NCBI GenBank assembly: GCA_017642535.1
Contig: JAGCOW010000015.1
Span: 1 to 34,380 of the forward strand
Source: Bacteroidales bacterium
GTDB lineage: Bacteria > Bacteroidota > Bacteroidia > Bacteroidales > UBA1715
Direction: 5' to 3'
Length of the DNA stretch: 34,380 bases
Position numbers and translations under genes: made by a program. The notes beneath the pieces were generated by a model. It saw only the letters and a program-made list of their open reading frames with translations, searched no databases and was not told the DNA's origin. Numbering within the stretch: the first letter of the stretch is position 1; each line of letters begins with the position of its first letter. Positions 1-7,583 of the stretch are shown in pieces.

Positions 1-1
1 A

Positions 2-64
2 AAATTAAACACTGACCAACAAGAATTGATTTCCGTGCAAAAAAATATAGAAAACGAAGCATAG
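2..64 (+). pseudogene. Upstream coiled-coil fragment of SbcC-like gene, ending at in-frame TAG
   Basis: The frame starting at position 2 is open from the window edge and encodes 20 residues rich in K, E, Q and N, ending ...IENEA before TAG at 62-64. It is in the same frame as the SbcC-like reading frame that follows, and no other forward frame is open here. It therefore looks like the continuing coiled coil of one protein interrupted by a nonsense codon. The rest of the gene lies outside the window. A separate upstream gene that happens to end here in frame cannot be excluded. Confidence 0.5.
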
Positions 65-73
65 AAGTTAGGG

Positions 74-1567
74 TTGGACATTTCCAAAGATTTGCAGACA
101 CAAATAATAGAAAAAACCAATGGTATAAAAGAAACGATAAGTAAATTAGAAGAATCGCAAAAAAAAGCGGAACAATTACAACAGGAAATAAATAACCAGA
201 CAAACAAGAAAAAATATTTAGAAAAAATACAATCTTCAGCAGATGAGGAAAAACAAAAGGCGGAAAAAGCATTAGAAAAAAACAAATTAGAAATAGCAAA
301 TCTCAATAAAAACATTCTAGAATTCAGTCAAGAAAAAGACACACTCAAAAACGATTTGCAACCCAAACTTAGAAAATATTATCCTACGTGGGAAAGCAAA
401 GACGTGCGGCCACAGCTCACAAACGATGCAAAGGAATATATTTCTTACAAAGATAACCTTCAAAAAGCCCAAGGTGAATTAGCAAAGAGTAATGATATTC
501 TTACTCAGATTAATGACACGAAATCGGAGATTCTTAGAACCCACAGTGATTGGGATACGACCGTAATGCCAACGCAATACAATAGTTCTGACGTTAGGCA
601 AGACTGGAATACGTTGTTTTCGGAACAAAAAGAGTTGGATACACAAATTAAGGATTCCGAAAAGGAAATTCACGATGCAAATATCGTTTTGTCGAATTAT
701 TATACTCAGAATAAGAAAGATGAAACATATCTCTGGAATATCATCAATCATAAAGAAGAAATATCTTCTGCTCGCACATTCATTTCAGTTACGGATACCA
801 ATCTACAAACAAGTAATGCAAAGATTGCCGAAGCAGAAAAGATTATAAAAGAAACGTTGGAGAAATTACAGGTAACGACAGAAGCAGATATTCAAAACAA
901 AGAAGAATTACAAAACAATCTTGCTGAGATAAAGAAACAACAAGAAGATTGTATTTCCCAAATAAGTAGCATTACGACACAATTGAATGAAAATCAAAAA
1001 AATCAAGACGGTTTGGAGAAAGCAAAGGAATTACTGAACCAAAAGACCGAAATCTTTAACAAATGGGATAAGTTGAATAAGATTTTTGGCGGCGATCGTT
1101 TCCGCACGTTGGTTCAAACATACATTCTTCGTCCTTTGCTCAACAATGCGAATATTTATCTTGAAAAAATCACTGACAGATACACGCTTACGTGCAGCGA
1201 GGAAAACGAGCAACTTTCCATCCTTGTGCTTGACCGTTACAACAAAAACAACATTCGTAGTGCAACAATCCTTTCCGGCGGCGAACGATTTATGATATCG
1301 TTAGCTCTCTCGTTGGCACTATCTTCACTTAATCGTCAAGATATGAATGTGAATATTCTATTCATAGACGAGGGATTTGGCACACTCGACGAGAAAAATC
1401 TCGATTCGGTAATGTCAACTTTGGAGAAATTGCAAGAAATTGCAGGACAATCAAAACGACGCGTGGGAGTTATTTCCCACCGCGAAGAACTTGATGAACG
1501 CATTCCCGTAAAGATTCACGTTGTGAAAAAAGGCGAAGGACGAAGCAACGTGGTAATCGAAAAATAA
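74..1567 (+). CDS. sbcC: SbcC/Rad50-like ATPase, C-terminal half
   Basis: This is the C-terminal part of an SMC-like DNA-repair ATPase of the SbcC/Rad50 type, which with the SbcD nuclease processes DNA hairpins and double-strand breaks. About 330 residues of charged coiled coil are followed by the ABC signature LSGGERFMISLALSLAL, Walker B ILFIDEGFGTLDE, and the D-loop and H-switch region ending VGVISHREEL. The Walker A half and any CxxC zinc hook are absent from this stretch and should lie upstream. The only usable start near the 5' end is TTG at 74, ten bases after an in-frame TAG at 62-64, and the frame before that stop is also coiled-coil-like. The gene is therefore probably the distal piece of a nonsense-interrupted sbcC, or affected by a sequencing error. 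A genuinely separate reinitiated protein is possible but would lack Walker A. Confidence 0.7.
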   Translation: MDISKDLQTQIIEKTNGIKETISKLEESQKKAEQLQQEINNQTNKKKYLEKIQSSADEEKQKAEKALEKNKLEIANLNKNILEFSQEKDTLKNDLQPKLRKYYPTWESKDVRPQLTNDAKEYISYKDNLQKAQGELAKSNDILTQINDTKSEILRTHSDWDTTVMPTQYNSSDVRQDWNTLFSEQKELDTQIKDSEKEIHDANIVLSNYYTQNKKDETYLWNIINHKEEISSARTFISVTDTNLQTSNAKIAEAEKIIKETLEKLQVTTEADIQNKEELQNNLAEIKKQQEDCISQISSITTQLNENQKNQDGLEKAKELLNQKTEIFNKWDKLNKIFGGDRFRTLVQTYILRPLLNNANIYLEKITDRYTLTCSEENEQLSILVLDRYNKNNIRSATILSGGERFMISLALSLALSSLNRQDMNVNILFIDEGFGTLDEKNLDSVMSTLEKLQEIAGQSKRRVGVISHREELDERIPVKIHVVKKGEGRSNVVIEK

Positions 1568-1614
1568 CGTAGAGACGCATAATCGCGTCTCTACGGCCAA
1601 CATCACGTCTCTAC
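1568..1614. repeat. Dispersed palindrome GTAGAGACG type, copy 1
   Basis: A perfect 11-bp inverted repeat (CGTAGAGACGC, 6-nt loop, GCGTCTCTACG) spans 1568-1595, immediately after the sbcC stop. It is followed by an extra right arm CGTCTCTAC at 1606-1614. It lies between two convergent genes and could terminate transcription from both sides, though no clear T-run follows. The same arm sequence recurs at 4464-4492 and 34226-34234, so this is a member of a dispersed family rather than a unique terminator. Confidence 0.8.
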
Positions 1615-1616
1615 TT

Positions 1617-3350
1617 TCAGAATCCAACCTTCTTGCGTTCTTTTCCGCAAAGTTTTTCCGAGTTACACAATTTCACTACGGAATCGTAGTCGGCAGTAAC
1701 ATCTTTCAATACCTCCTGCATTGTGAACTTACGGACAATGTTGTCGATTTCGCCACCTGAGAAGTCAAACTGTAACGCAAGTTTCTCACACGCCTCGTCG
1801 CTCAACGACGGCATTTTGTCTTTCCAAATGCTACGTTTTGCCTCAATTGTCGGTTTTTCAAACTTGACCTTGAATAAGAACCTACGCTCAAACGCTTCGT
1901 CAAGATTGCCGGCAAGGTTTGTGGTGGCAATCATAATGCCATCAAGTTTTTCCATCTCTTCCAACAATATGTTCTGAATCGTATTGTCGGTTTGTTCCGA
2001 ACTATGAGACACTTCCTTGTGACGTTTCCCAAACACGGCATCTGCCTCGTTGAACAACAAGATTGGTTTCAATTTCTCGTTTTTGCATTTTTCAGCATAA
2101 TCCGTAAAAATTCTTTTCACCAACTTCTCGCTTTCGCCATACCAACACGTTTTTGTGGCACTAATATCAACGTGCATGACTTTTCGTCCCGTTGCTTTGG
2201 CAATTTGCATTACCGACTCAGTCTTTCCTGTTCCTGGCAAGCCGTAGAAAATGGCTGTCACACCACTTGGCATTCCTTTCTTTTGCAATCTATTTTGCAG
2301 TTCCGTGAATTGCTTGTCTTCCAGCGATTTTTGCAAGAAATGAATTTGTTCGTTCAACTCTTTGCCGAAGAACAACTGTTTTTCGTTAATTTTTTCGGGA
2401 GCTACCAAACGTTTGTCGTCGTTTTCTTTCTGTTGAACCAGTTGAAAATCCTCTTCCAAGAACAATTCCTGTCCTTTACGCGTCAACGACAATGTGGCAC
2501 GATTGAAAAATTCCGCAGGACGTTTTTCGACCAAATCCTTTTGAATAAGTTCATGTGAATCGTTCATGATTGACGAAGCAACTCTGAATCGAGTCGAAGC
2601 CGAGAAATAGACCGTAGCCAGAAGTTTGTCAATAACCGTTCTTTCATTATGCAAGTAATCCTTACATACTATGTAAAACAACGTTCTTTTTTCTACCGAC
2701 TTGATTTTTGCTTTCATATTTTGCACGAATGTCAGATCATTGTGCTTTTCTTCCAACTCCATAACACGTTCAAATAGCGCATCAGTAGAAATTTCTCCCT
2801 CTCCACGATTTTCAACCTCAGCATCAACAAACAAACAGAATCTGTATCGATCGACTTTCTTTTCTTCCGACATATAAAAATCCTTATTGTTGATAATGGA
2901 ATCCTCAATGCCTGTATCGACAGATATTTGCATACGGCGACGACCATAACTACACAAGGTATTTTTTCTAAGATACCCTTTTGCCAATAACTGATCGGCA
3001 ACACCTTTTAGAGGCAACAAATCAAGCGTCGAGGCAGAGAAGAAACCTGGAAGAATGTCTTTTTCGTATCTATCACGTTCATCTATCTGATACGTATAAT
3101 ATGCAATAAACACACACGTTTGTATTTCATCTAACTGTAAAAATTTCGAAAAACGTTTCAATTCCTGAAGAATCGCTTTTTTATCCTCGGCAGACACATT
3201 TACGTTTCTTCTTCTAAATTCGTCATCCGACTCTCTCTTGACTTCAACAAATCTATCATCCAAACAATGAAGAATTTGAATGTCAGTGTCTTCCAAACTT
3301 TTCGACAAGAAGGTGAAACTTGCCAGTGCATTGAATTTTTTTTGTTTCAT
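1617..3350 (-). CDS. AAA+ ATPase with long N-terminal region
   Basis: A 577-residue protein. Residues 1-330 are of unrecognised, possibly winged-helix character. Residues about 340-560 form a AAA+ ATPase of the Cdc48/FtsH/katanin-like class: Walker A GLPGTGKT (370-377), Walker B-like ILLFNEAD (430-437), sensor 1 TTN (476-478) and arginine finger region AFERRF (486-491). The Asp that usually precedes the catalytic Glu in Walker B is Asn here. The protein ends in KERKKVGF, almost the same tail as the AAA+ protein at 33054-34199. No membrane segment is seen, so it is probably cytoplasmic. It is a single gene, divergent from the prohibitin-like gene, with a -7 box at 3507-3514. Substrate and role are unknown; proteins of this kind are usually annotated only as AAA family ATPase. 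Confidence 0.8.
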   Translation of the reverse strand: MKQKKFNALASFTFLSKSLEDTDIQILHCLDDRFVEVKRESDDEFRRRNVNVSAEDKKAILQELKRFSKFLQLDEIQTCVFIAYYTYQIDERDRYEKDILPGFFSASTLDLLPLKGVADQLLAKGYLRKNTLCSYGRRRMQISVDTGIEDSIINNKDFYMSEEKKVDRYRFCLFVDAEVENRGEGEISTDALFERVMELEEKHNDLTFVQNMKAKIKSVEKRTLFYIVCKDYLHNERTVIDKLLATVYFSASTRFRVASSIMNDSHELIQKDLVEKRPAEFFNRATLSLTRKGQELFLEEDFQLVQQKENDDKRLVAPEKINEKQLFFGKELNEQIHFLQKSLEDKQFTELQNRLQKKGMPSGVTAIFYGLPGTGKTESVMQIAKATGRKVMHVDISATKTCWYGESEKLVKRIFTDYAEKCKNEKLKPILLFNEADAVFGKRHKEVSHSSEQTDNTIQNILLEEMEKLDGIMIATTNLAGNLDEAFERRFLFKVKFEKPTIEAKRSIWKDKMPSLSDEACEKLALQFDFSGGEIDNIVRKFTMQEVLKDVTADYDSVVKLCNSEKLCGKERKKVGF

Positions 3351-3506
3351 ATCGTTAATTATTTTGGTTTATGCAAAAATCAGTCATCGGTGTGCGAAAT
3401 TTACACACAGAAAAGAAGTTTTTTCGACCACATCGTAAGTTGCTTATTTTCAATGTTGTAGATTCAATTCTTTTCACGACTTTTTCCTTTTTTATATTAA
3501 GGGCTG

Positions 3507-3514
3507 CAAATATA
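3507..3514 (-). promoter_or_regulatory. Putative -7 promoter box for the AAA+ gene
   Basis: On the minus strand this reads TATATTTG, an exact match to the Bacteroidetes -7 consensus TAnnTTTG. A near match to the -33 TTTG element (plus-strand CAAG at 3535-3538) lies about 28 bases further upstream. This would give a leader of roughly 150 bases before the start at 3350. Confidence 0.4.
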
Positions 3515-3587
3515 CTGTATCAAAAAAGCGAAATCAAGGTACGATGAAAACAATTTTAAAATTTATGTTGGAGTTCCCCAATTTTTC

Positions 3588-3595
3588 TATCTTTG
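3588..3595 (+). promoter_or_regulatory. Putative -7 promoter box for the prohibitin-like gene
   Basis: TATCTTTG matches TAnnTTTG exactly and sits 21 bases before the ATG at 3617. TTTA at 3562-3565, 26 bases upstream, is one mismatch from the -33 TTTG element. Confidence 0.5.
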
Positions 3596-3616
3596 TAACG
3601 ATAAAAAATAAAAATT

Positions 3617-4438
3617 ATGAAAGGTAAATATCAAAGACTAATCATTATCGGTATTGCAGCCGTTTTTTTCCTCATTGTTTTCGGGAACAGCATGTTTATT
3701 AAATTGGAAGCAACTGAACGAGGCGTGATTTTCCGTCAGTTCACCACGGGTTTGGACAAAGAGAACGTGTATGAACCTGGTTTCCATATCATTGCACCAT
3801 GGAACGATATGTATGTCTTTAACGTGGCAGAGCAAAAAGTTGAAGAAACAATGGACGTTCTTGACAAAAACGGACTTTCTATCAACATCGAAATAACCGT
3901 TCGTTTTTATCCTATTTACAACAGAGTAGGTTATTTGTACGAACAATTCCGTACGGATTATGCCAATTTGTTGGTAATTCCTGAAGTTCGTTCATCGGTT
4001 CGTCAGGTGGCTGGTCGATATTCGGCAGAGGAAATTTATTCAACGAAACGTTCCGAAGTTGAGCAGACAATTATTGACGAGGCAGGAAAGAAACTTCGTG
4101 ACAATCATATAGAAATGAAAGCATTGTTGATTCGTTCAATCAACCTTCCACAAGACATTCGTCAGGCAATTGAAAGCAAATTGAAACAAGAACAAGAGGC
4201 ACTTGCATATCAATTCCGTTTGGAAAAAGAAAAATCGGAAGCAGAACGTAAGAGAATTGCCGCAGAAGGTGAAGCTCGTGCCAACAACATCATTAACAAC
4301 AGTTTGACACCAAATCTATTGAGAATGCGTGGTATAGAAGCTACATTGGAATTGAGCAAGTCGCAAAACTCTAAGACGGTGATTGTAGGTAGCGCCGGCA
4401 GCAACGGTCTTCCATTGATTTTAGGGTCAGATAAATAA
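3617..4438 (+). CDS. Prohibitin-family SPFH/band 7 membrane protein
   Basis: A 273-residue protein with one N-terminal membrane anchor (about residues 8-25), then a band 7/SPFH domain beginning LEATERGVIFRQFTTGL, and a charged helical segment (about 185-225, EKEKSEAERKRIAAEGEA) typical of prohibitins. Bacterial prohibitin-like proteins form large membrane-bound rings or microdomains that often regulate the FtsH protease. The length matches the family (270-290 residues). It appears monocistronic, with a -7 box at 3588-3595 and a palindrome followed by seven Ts downstream at 4464-4499. No protease gene is adjacent, so its partner cannot be read from context. Confidence 0.9.
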   Translation: MKGKYQRLIIIGIAAVFFLIVFGNSMFIKLEATERGVIFRQFTTGLDKENVYEPGFHIIAPWNDMYVFNVAEQKVEETMDVLDKNGLSINIEITVRFYPIYNRVGYLYEQFRTDYANLLVIPEVRSSVRQVAGRYSAEEIYSTKRSEVEQTIIDEAGKKLRDNHIEMKALLIRSINLPQDIRQAIESKLKQEQEALAYQFRLEKEKSEAERKRIAAEGEARANNIINNSLTPNLLRMRGIEATLELSKSQNSKTVIVGSAGSNGLPLILGSDK

Positions 4439-4463
4439 ATTTGAACAATAATCCTTATATATT

Positions 4464-4499
4464 GTAGAGACGTCACACTGTGGCGTCTCTACTTTTTTT
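4464..4499. repeat. Dispersed palindrome GTAGAGACG type, copy 2, probable terminator
   Basis: Arms GTAGAGACG (4464-4472) and CGTCTCTAC (4484-4492) with an inner CAC/GTG pair in the 11-nt loop, followed by seven Ts. It lies 25 bases after the prohibitin-like gene and has the form of an intrinsic terminator. It shares its arms with the copy at 1568-1614 and the half copy at 34226-34234. Confidence 0.8.
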
Positions 4500-4617
4500 A
4501 TGTGAAATAGATAAACTATTTCCATCCCCCGAAATTGCCATTTCAGTTTCCGTTAATTTCACCTCAGATTTTTTTAGAGCCGAAGTCGTCTATTTTTTCC
4601 TTTTTTTGTACAAATAA

Positions 4618-4654
4618 AAAATGTAACATTGTAGTCGGATGAACTACACATTTT
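4618..4654 (+). promoter_or_regulatory. Nested inverted repeat just before the histidine kinase start
   Basis: Outer arms AAAATGT (4618-4624) and ACATTTT (4648-4654) enclose inner arms GTAGT (4631-4635) and ACTAC (4643-4647), with a one-sided 6-nt bulge. The structure ends six bases before the ATG at 4661. It could be an operator or an RNA hairpin limiting translation; the sequence alone does not decide. Confidence 0.35.
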
Positions 4655-4660
4655 GAACGT

Positions 4661-5686
4661 ATGACAATAAAAGAACTCAATTTTATTTCAAGTTTAATTT
4701 CCTACAAACCGCTGAGTTGCCTATTTCGCGTGCTTATCATCGGTTTCATCGGGCTTATGTTGATGCTGCTCACCGAACACATTGCTAACGATGTCATGCC
4801 TGAAATGCCATATCTTACGTTCAGTATCGGTTTTATCATAATCACCGAGGTAAACGTGTTCTTCAATCACATCATTATCCGATACGGATCGGAATTTATG
4901 AAGGAATATCAATTTACGACGCATATCATACTTAATACTATTTTAATCATTGGCGTCATCTCATTGTTATTTCCACTCATTGAAGATGCCGAAATCGCAC
5001 AGAATCCCGTCATTCAACTGTCGGCAACGTTTACGCTCATTTTTATCGCATTTGTCATTCTTACCATCTGTTTGCTCCGTCTGATTCAGAATTACATTGA
5101 TTCTCAACACGAGATCGAGGTGCTTCGGCAAGCTCAGACAGCAAGCGAATATCAGGCCCTGGTGGAACAAGTGAACCCACATTTTTTGTTCAACAACCTT
5201 TCTGTGCTGAAATCACTGATATTGTATGACAAGGACAAAGCGGTGGATTTCACACAAAATTTCACCGATATTTATCGCTATGTCTTACAGTGCAAGGACA
5301 AGGATACGGTACTTTTGACCGATGAGCTTGTTTTTATAAATTCCTATCTTGCCTTGCACAAAGAACGAATTGGCGAAGGACTGAAAGTTACTATTGACAT
5401 AAGCGAAGAGGCAAAACATAAGTCTATCATTCCTATGGGGTTACAAATTTTGGTTGAAAATGCATTAAAACACAACATTGCATCGAAAAGCGAACCACTT
5501 ACCATTACTATAACGACACAAGATGACGAACTTGTAGTTTCCAATAACCTCAACAAAAAAGAGACAGGATATTCAACTCACAAAGGACTTGATAATGTTA
5601 TAAAGCGATATCAGATGCTAACTGATAAAAAAGTGCTAATACGACAAACAACAACGCATTTTATTGTTTCATTACCATTGATATAG
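4661..5686 (+). CDS. LytS/YehU-type sensor histidine kinase
   Basis: A 341-residue membrane sensor kinase. About four hydrophobic segments fill residues 21-141, followed by a short coiled linker and the His_kinase domain (PF06580 type) with the phosphoacceptor in EQVNPHFLFNNLS (His174). The HATPase part shows the N box LQILVENALKHN (261-272) and a G box GLDNVIKRY (309-317). This kinase type autophosphorylates and passes phosphate to a LytTR response regulator, here encoded 26 bases downstream. There is no recognisable extracellular ligand domain, so the stimulus is probably sensed in or near the membrane. An inverted repeat lies just before the start codon. Confidence 0.93.
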   Translation: MTIKELNFISSLISYKPLSCLFRVLIIGFIGLMLMLLTEHIANDVMPEMPYLTFSIGFIIITEVNVFFNHIIIRYGSEFMKEYQFTTHIILNTILIIGVISLLFPLIEDAEIAQNPVIQLSATFTLIFIAFVILTICLLRLIQNYIDSQHEIEVLRQAQTASEYQALVEQVNPHFLFNNLSVLKSLILYDKDKAVDFTQNFTDIYRYVLQCKDKDTVLLTDELVFINSYLALHKERIGEGLKVTIDISEEAKHKSIIPMGLQILVENALKHNIASKSEPLTITITTQDDELVVSNNLNKKETGYSTHKGLDNVIKRYQMLTDKKVLIRQTTTHFIVSLPLI

Positions 5687-5712
5687 TACAAAAACGAGAT
5701 ATCAATTAATAA

Positions 5713-6489
5713 ATGTTAAAAAGTATGAATGTAATAATTATTGAAGACGAAGATTACAATGTGAAGTTTCTCCAAGGAATGCTTCAGAAACTTCGTCCAG
5801 ATTGGTCTGTTATTGCCACTTTTGACAGCATTAAATCTTCTGTTGAGTATTTTAGAAACAATGCTCAACCTGATTTGATATTCATGGATATTCAACTGGT
5901 TGACGGATTGAGTTTCTCCATTTTTGACCAAATTGACGTTGTTTGTCCTATCATTTTTACTACGGCATTTGACGAATATGCCATCCAAGCATTCAAGGTA
6001 ATGAGTATCGATTATTTGCTCAAGCCGTTGAAAGAATCTGATTTGGAACAGGCAATTGAAAAGTTCGAAACGATAAAAGATTCTCAAAACCAACATAATG
6101 AGGAGATTTACAAAGAATTACTTTCTGTGATTCGTACTGGCGAACGAAAATATCGTACCCGATTCCTTATTCAAGGTCGGTCCAATTACACGAAACTCGA
6201 GACCTCCGATATTGCATATTTCTATAGCGAAAACAAGATAACGTTTGCCGTAACATTTGCTCGCAAGGAACACATTGTAAATTTCTCGTTGGAACAACTT
6301 GAAGAAGAACTTTCACGAGATGATTTCTTCCGATTAAATCGTAAGTATATTGCTAATTTCAAGGCAATTCAGTCTTTTGAAGACTTTTTCGGAGGGAAAC
6401 TCATCGTTCATCTTACCGTACCAACACAGGAAAAAATCACGGTAAGTCGATTGAAAAACAGTGCTTTCAAAGAATGGATGGGTAAATAA
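5713..6489 (+). CDS. LytTR-family response regulator
   Basis: A 258-residue DNA-binding response regulator paired with the upstream kinase. The receiver domain (about 6-125) has the acidic pair E11/D12, phosphoacceptor Asp59 (LIFMDIQ) and Lys104 (LLKPL). A LytTR DNA-binding domain occupies about residues 155-258, with FLIQGRSNYTKLETSDIAYF and LEEELSRDDFFRLNRKYIANF. A second ATG at 5725 (MNVIIIEDE) would fit the receiver start slightly better, so the first four residues are uncertain. Targets are unknown; LytTR regulators commonly control their own operon or a nearby membrane gene. Confidence 0.93.
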   Translation: MLKSMNVIIIEDEDYNVKFLQGMLQKLRPDWSVIATFDSIKSSVEYFRNNAQPDLIFMDIQLVDGLSFSIFDQIDVVCPIIFTTAFDEYAIQAFKVMSIDYLLKPLKESDLEQAIEKFETIKDSQNQHNEEIYKELLSVIRTGERKYRTRFLIQGRSNYTKLETSDIAYFYSENKITFAVTFARKEHIVNFSLEQLEEELSRDDFFRLNRKYIANFKAIQSFEDFFGGKLIVHLTVPTQEKITVSRLKNSAFKEWMGK

Positions 6490-6499
6490 GCCCATAAAA

Positions 6500-6533
6500 A
6501 AACGACTTCCCGAACATTGTCGGAAAGTCGTTT
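6500..6533. terminator. Bidirectional terminator hairpin
   Basis: AAACGACTT and AAGTCGTTT form a 9-bp stem with an inner CCGA/TCGG pair. An A-run precedes the hairpin and a short T-run closes its 3' arm. It sits between the response regulator (ends 6489) and the convergent GGGtGRT gene (ends 6553), so it can serve both strands. Confidence 0.8.
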
Positions 6534-6552
6534 GCTATATAATCGTCAATGA

Positions 6553-7572
6553 TTATTTCAATGCTGTAGCAACGTCAACTGCACAAGCAACAGTACAACC
6601 AACCATTGGGTTGTTACCAATTCCCAAGAAACCCATCATCTCAACGTGAGCAGGAACTGAAGACGAACCTGCGAACTGAGCGTCAGAGTGCATACGACCC
6701 ATTGTATCGGTCATACCATATGAAGCAGGTCCTGCAGCCATGTTATCTGGGTGAAGAGTACGACCTGTTCCACCACCTGAAGCTACAGAGAAATATGGTT
6801 TGCCAGCCAATACACGTTCTTTCTTATATGTACCAGCAACTGGGTGTTGGAAACGAGTTGGGTTTGTCGAGTTACCAGTGATTGAAACGTCAACGCCTTC
6901 TTTCCACATAATTGCAACACCTTCGCGAACATCGTCGGCACCATAGCAGTTAACTTTTGCACGAGGTCCTTCGCTATATGCGATTCTCTTAACTTCTTTC
7001 ACTTCGCCAGTGTAGTAGTCGAATTGAGTTTGAACGTATGTGAAACCATTGATACGGCTGATGATTTGAGCAGCGTCTTTTCCAAGGCCGTTCAAAATAA
7101 CACGTAATGGTTCTTTACGAACTTTGTCAGCTTTTGCAGCAATTTTGATAGCACCTTCGGCAGCAGCGAATGATTCGTGACCAGCCAAGAAAGCGAAACA
7201 TTTCGTTTCTTCGCTCAACAAACGAGCTGCCAAGTTTCCATGACCCAAACCAACTTTACGATCATCGGCAACTGAGCCAGGGATACAGAATGCTTGCAAG
7301 CCGATACCGATATTTTCAGCAGCTTTTACAGCACTTTTATCACCTGTTTTTTCAGCATCCTTAATTGCGATTGCACAACCAGCTACATATGCCCATTTTG
7401 CATTTTCAAAACAGATAGGTTGTGTTTCCTCACAAGCTTTATATGGATCGATGCCATATTTTTCGCAGATTGCGTTTGCTTCAGCTAAATCTTTGATTCC
7501 GTAAGCATTCAACGCTGCATTTACTTGTTTTTCACGACGGTCCTGAGACTCGTATTTTACTTCTCTTATCAT
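6553..7572 (-). CDS. GGGtGRT family protein
   Basis: A 339-residue protein of the GGGtGRT family (PF14057), named for the motif seen here as GGGTGRT at residues 266-272 within a glycine- and alanine-rich C-terminal half. No signal peptide or clear membrane helix is visible, though the C-terminus is hydrophobic. There are several cysteines (residues 36, 47, 54, 66, 96, 125, 209), some of which could bind metal. The function of the family is not established. It follows the NifU-like gene by 11 bases on the same strand and they are probably co-transcribed, which suggests a role linked to Fe-S clusters or a redox protein. Length and start fit the family. Confidence 0.9.
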   Translation of the reverse strand: MIREVKYESQDRREKQVNAALNAYGIKDLAEANAICEKYGIDPYKACEETQPICFENAKWAYVAGCAIAIKDAEKTGDKSAVKAAENIGIGLQAFCIPGSVADDRKVGLGHGNLAARLLSEETKCFAFLAGHESFAAAEGAIKIAAKADKVRKEPLRVILNGLGKDAAQIISRINGFTYVQTQFDYYTGEVKEVKRIAYSEGPRAKVNCYGADDVREGVAIMWKEGVDVSITGNSTNPTRFQHPVAGTYKKERVLAGKPYFSVASGGGTGRTLHPDNMAAGPASYGMTDTMGRMHSDAQFAGSSSVPAHVEMMGFLGIGNNPMVGCTVACAVDVATALK

Positions 7573-7583
7573 AATGCTTCCTC

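Noticed and set aside
2..1567. Reassignment of TAG to a sense codon, explaining the in-frame TAG in the sbcC-like gene
   Set aside because: TAG terminates at least three other well-defined genes here (4661-5686, 26561-27139, 33054-34199), so it works as a stop in this organism.
1992..2558. A 188-codon plus-strand open frame inside the AAA+ gene
   Set aside because: It is antisense to the Walker A/B region of a clear ATPase and has F/Q/L-rich composition typical of reverse-strand shadows.
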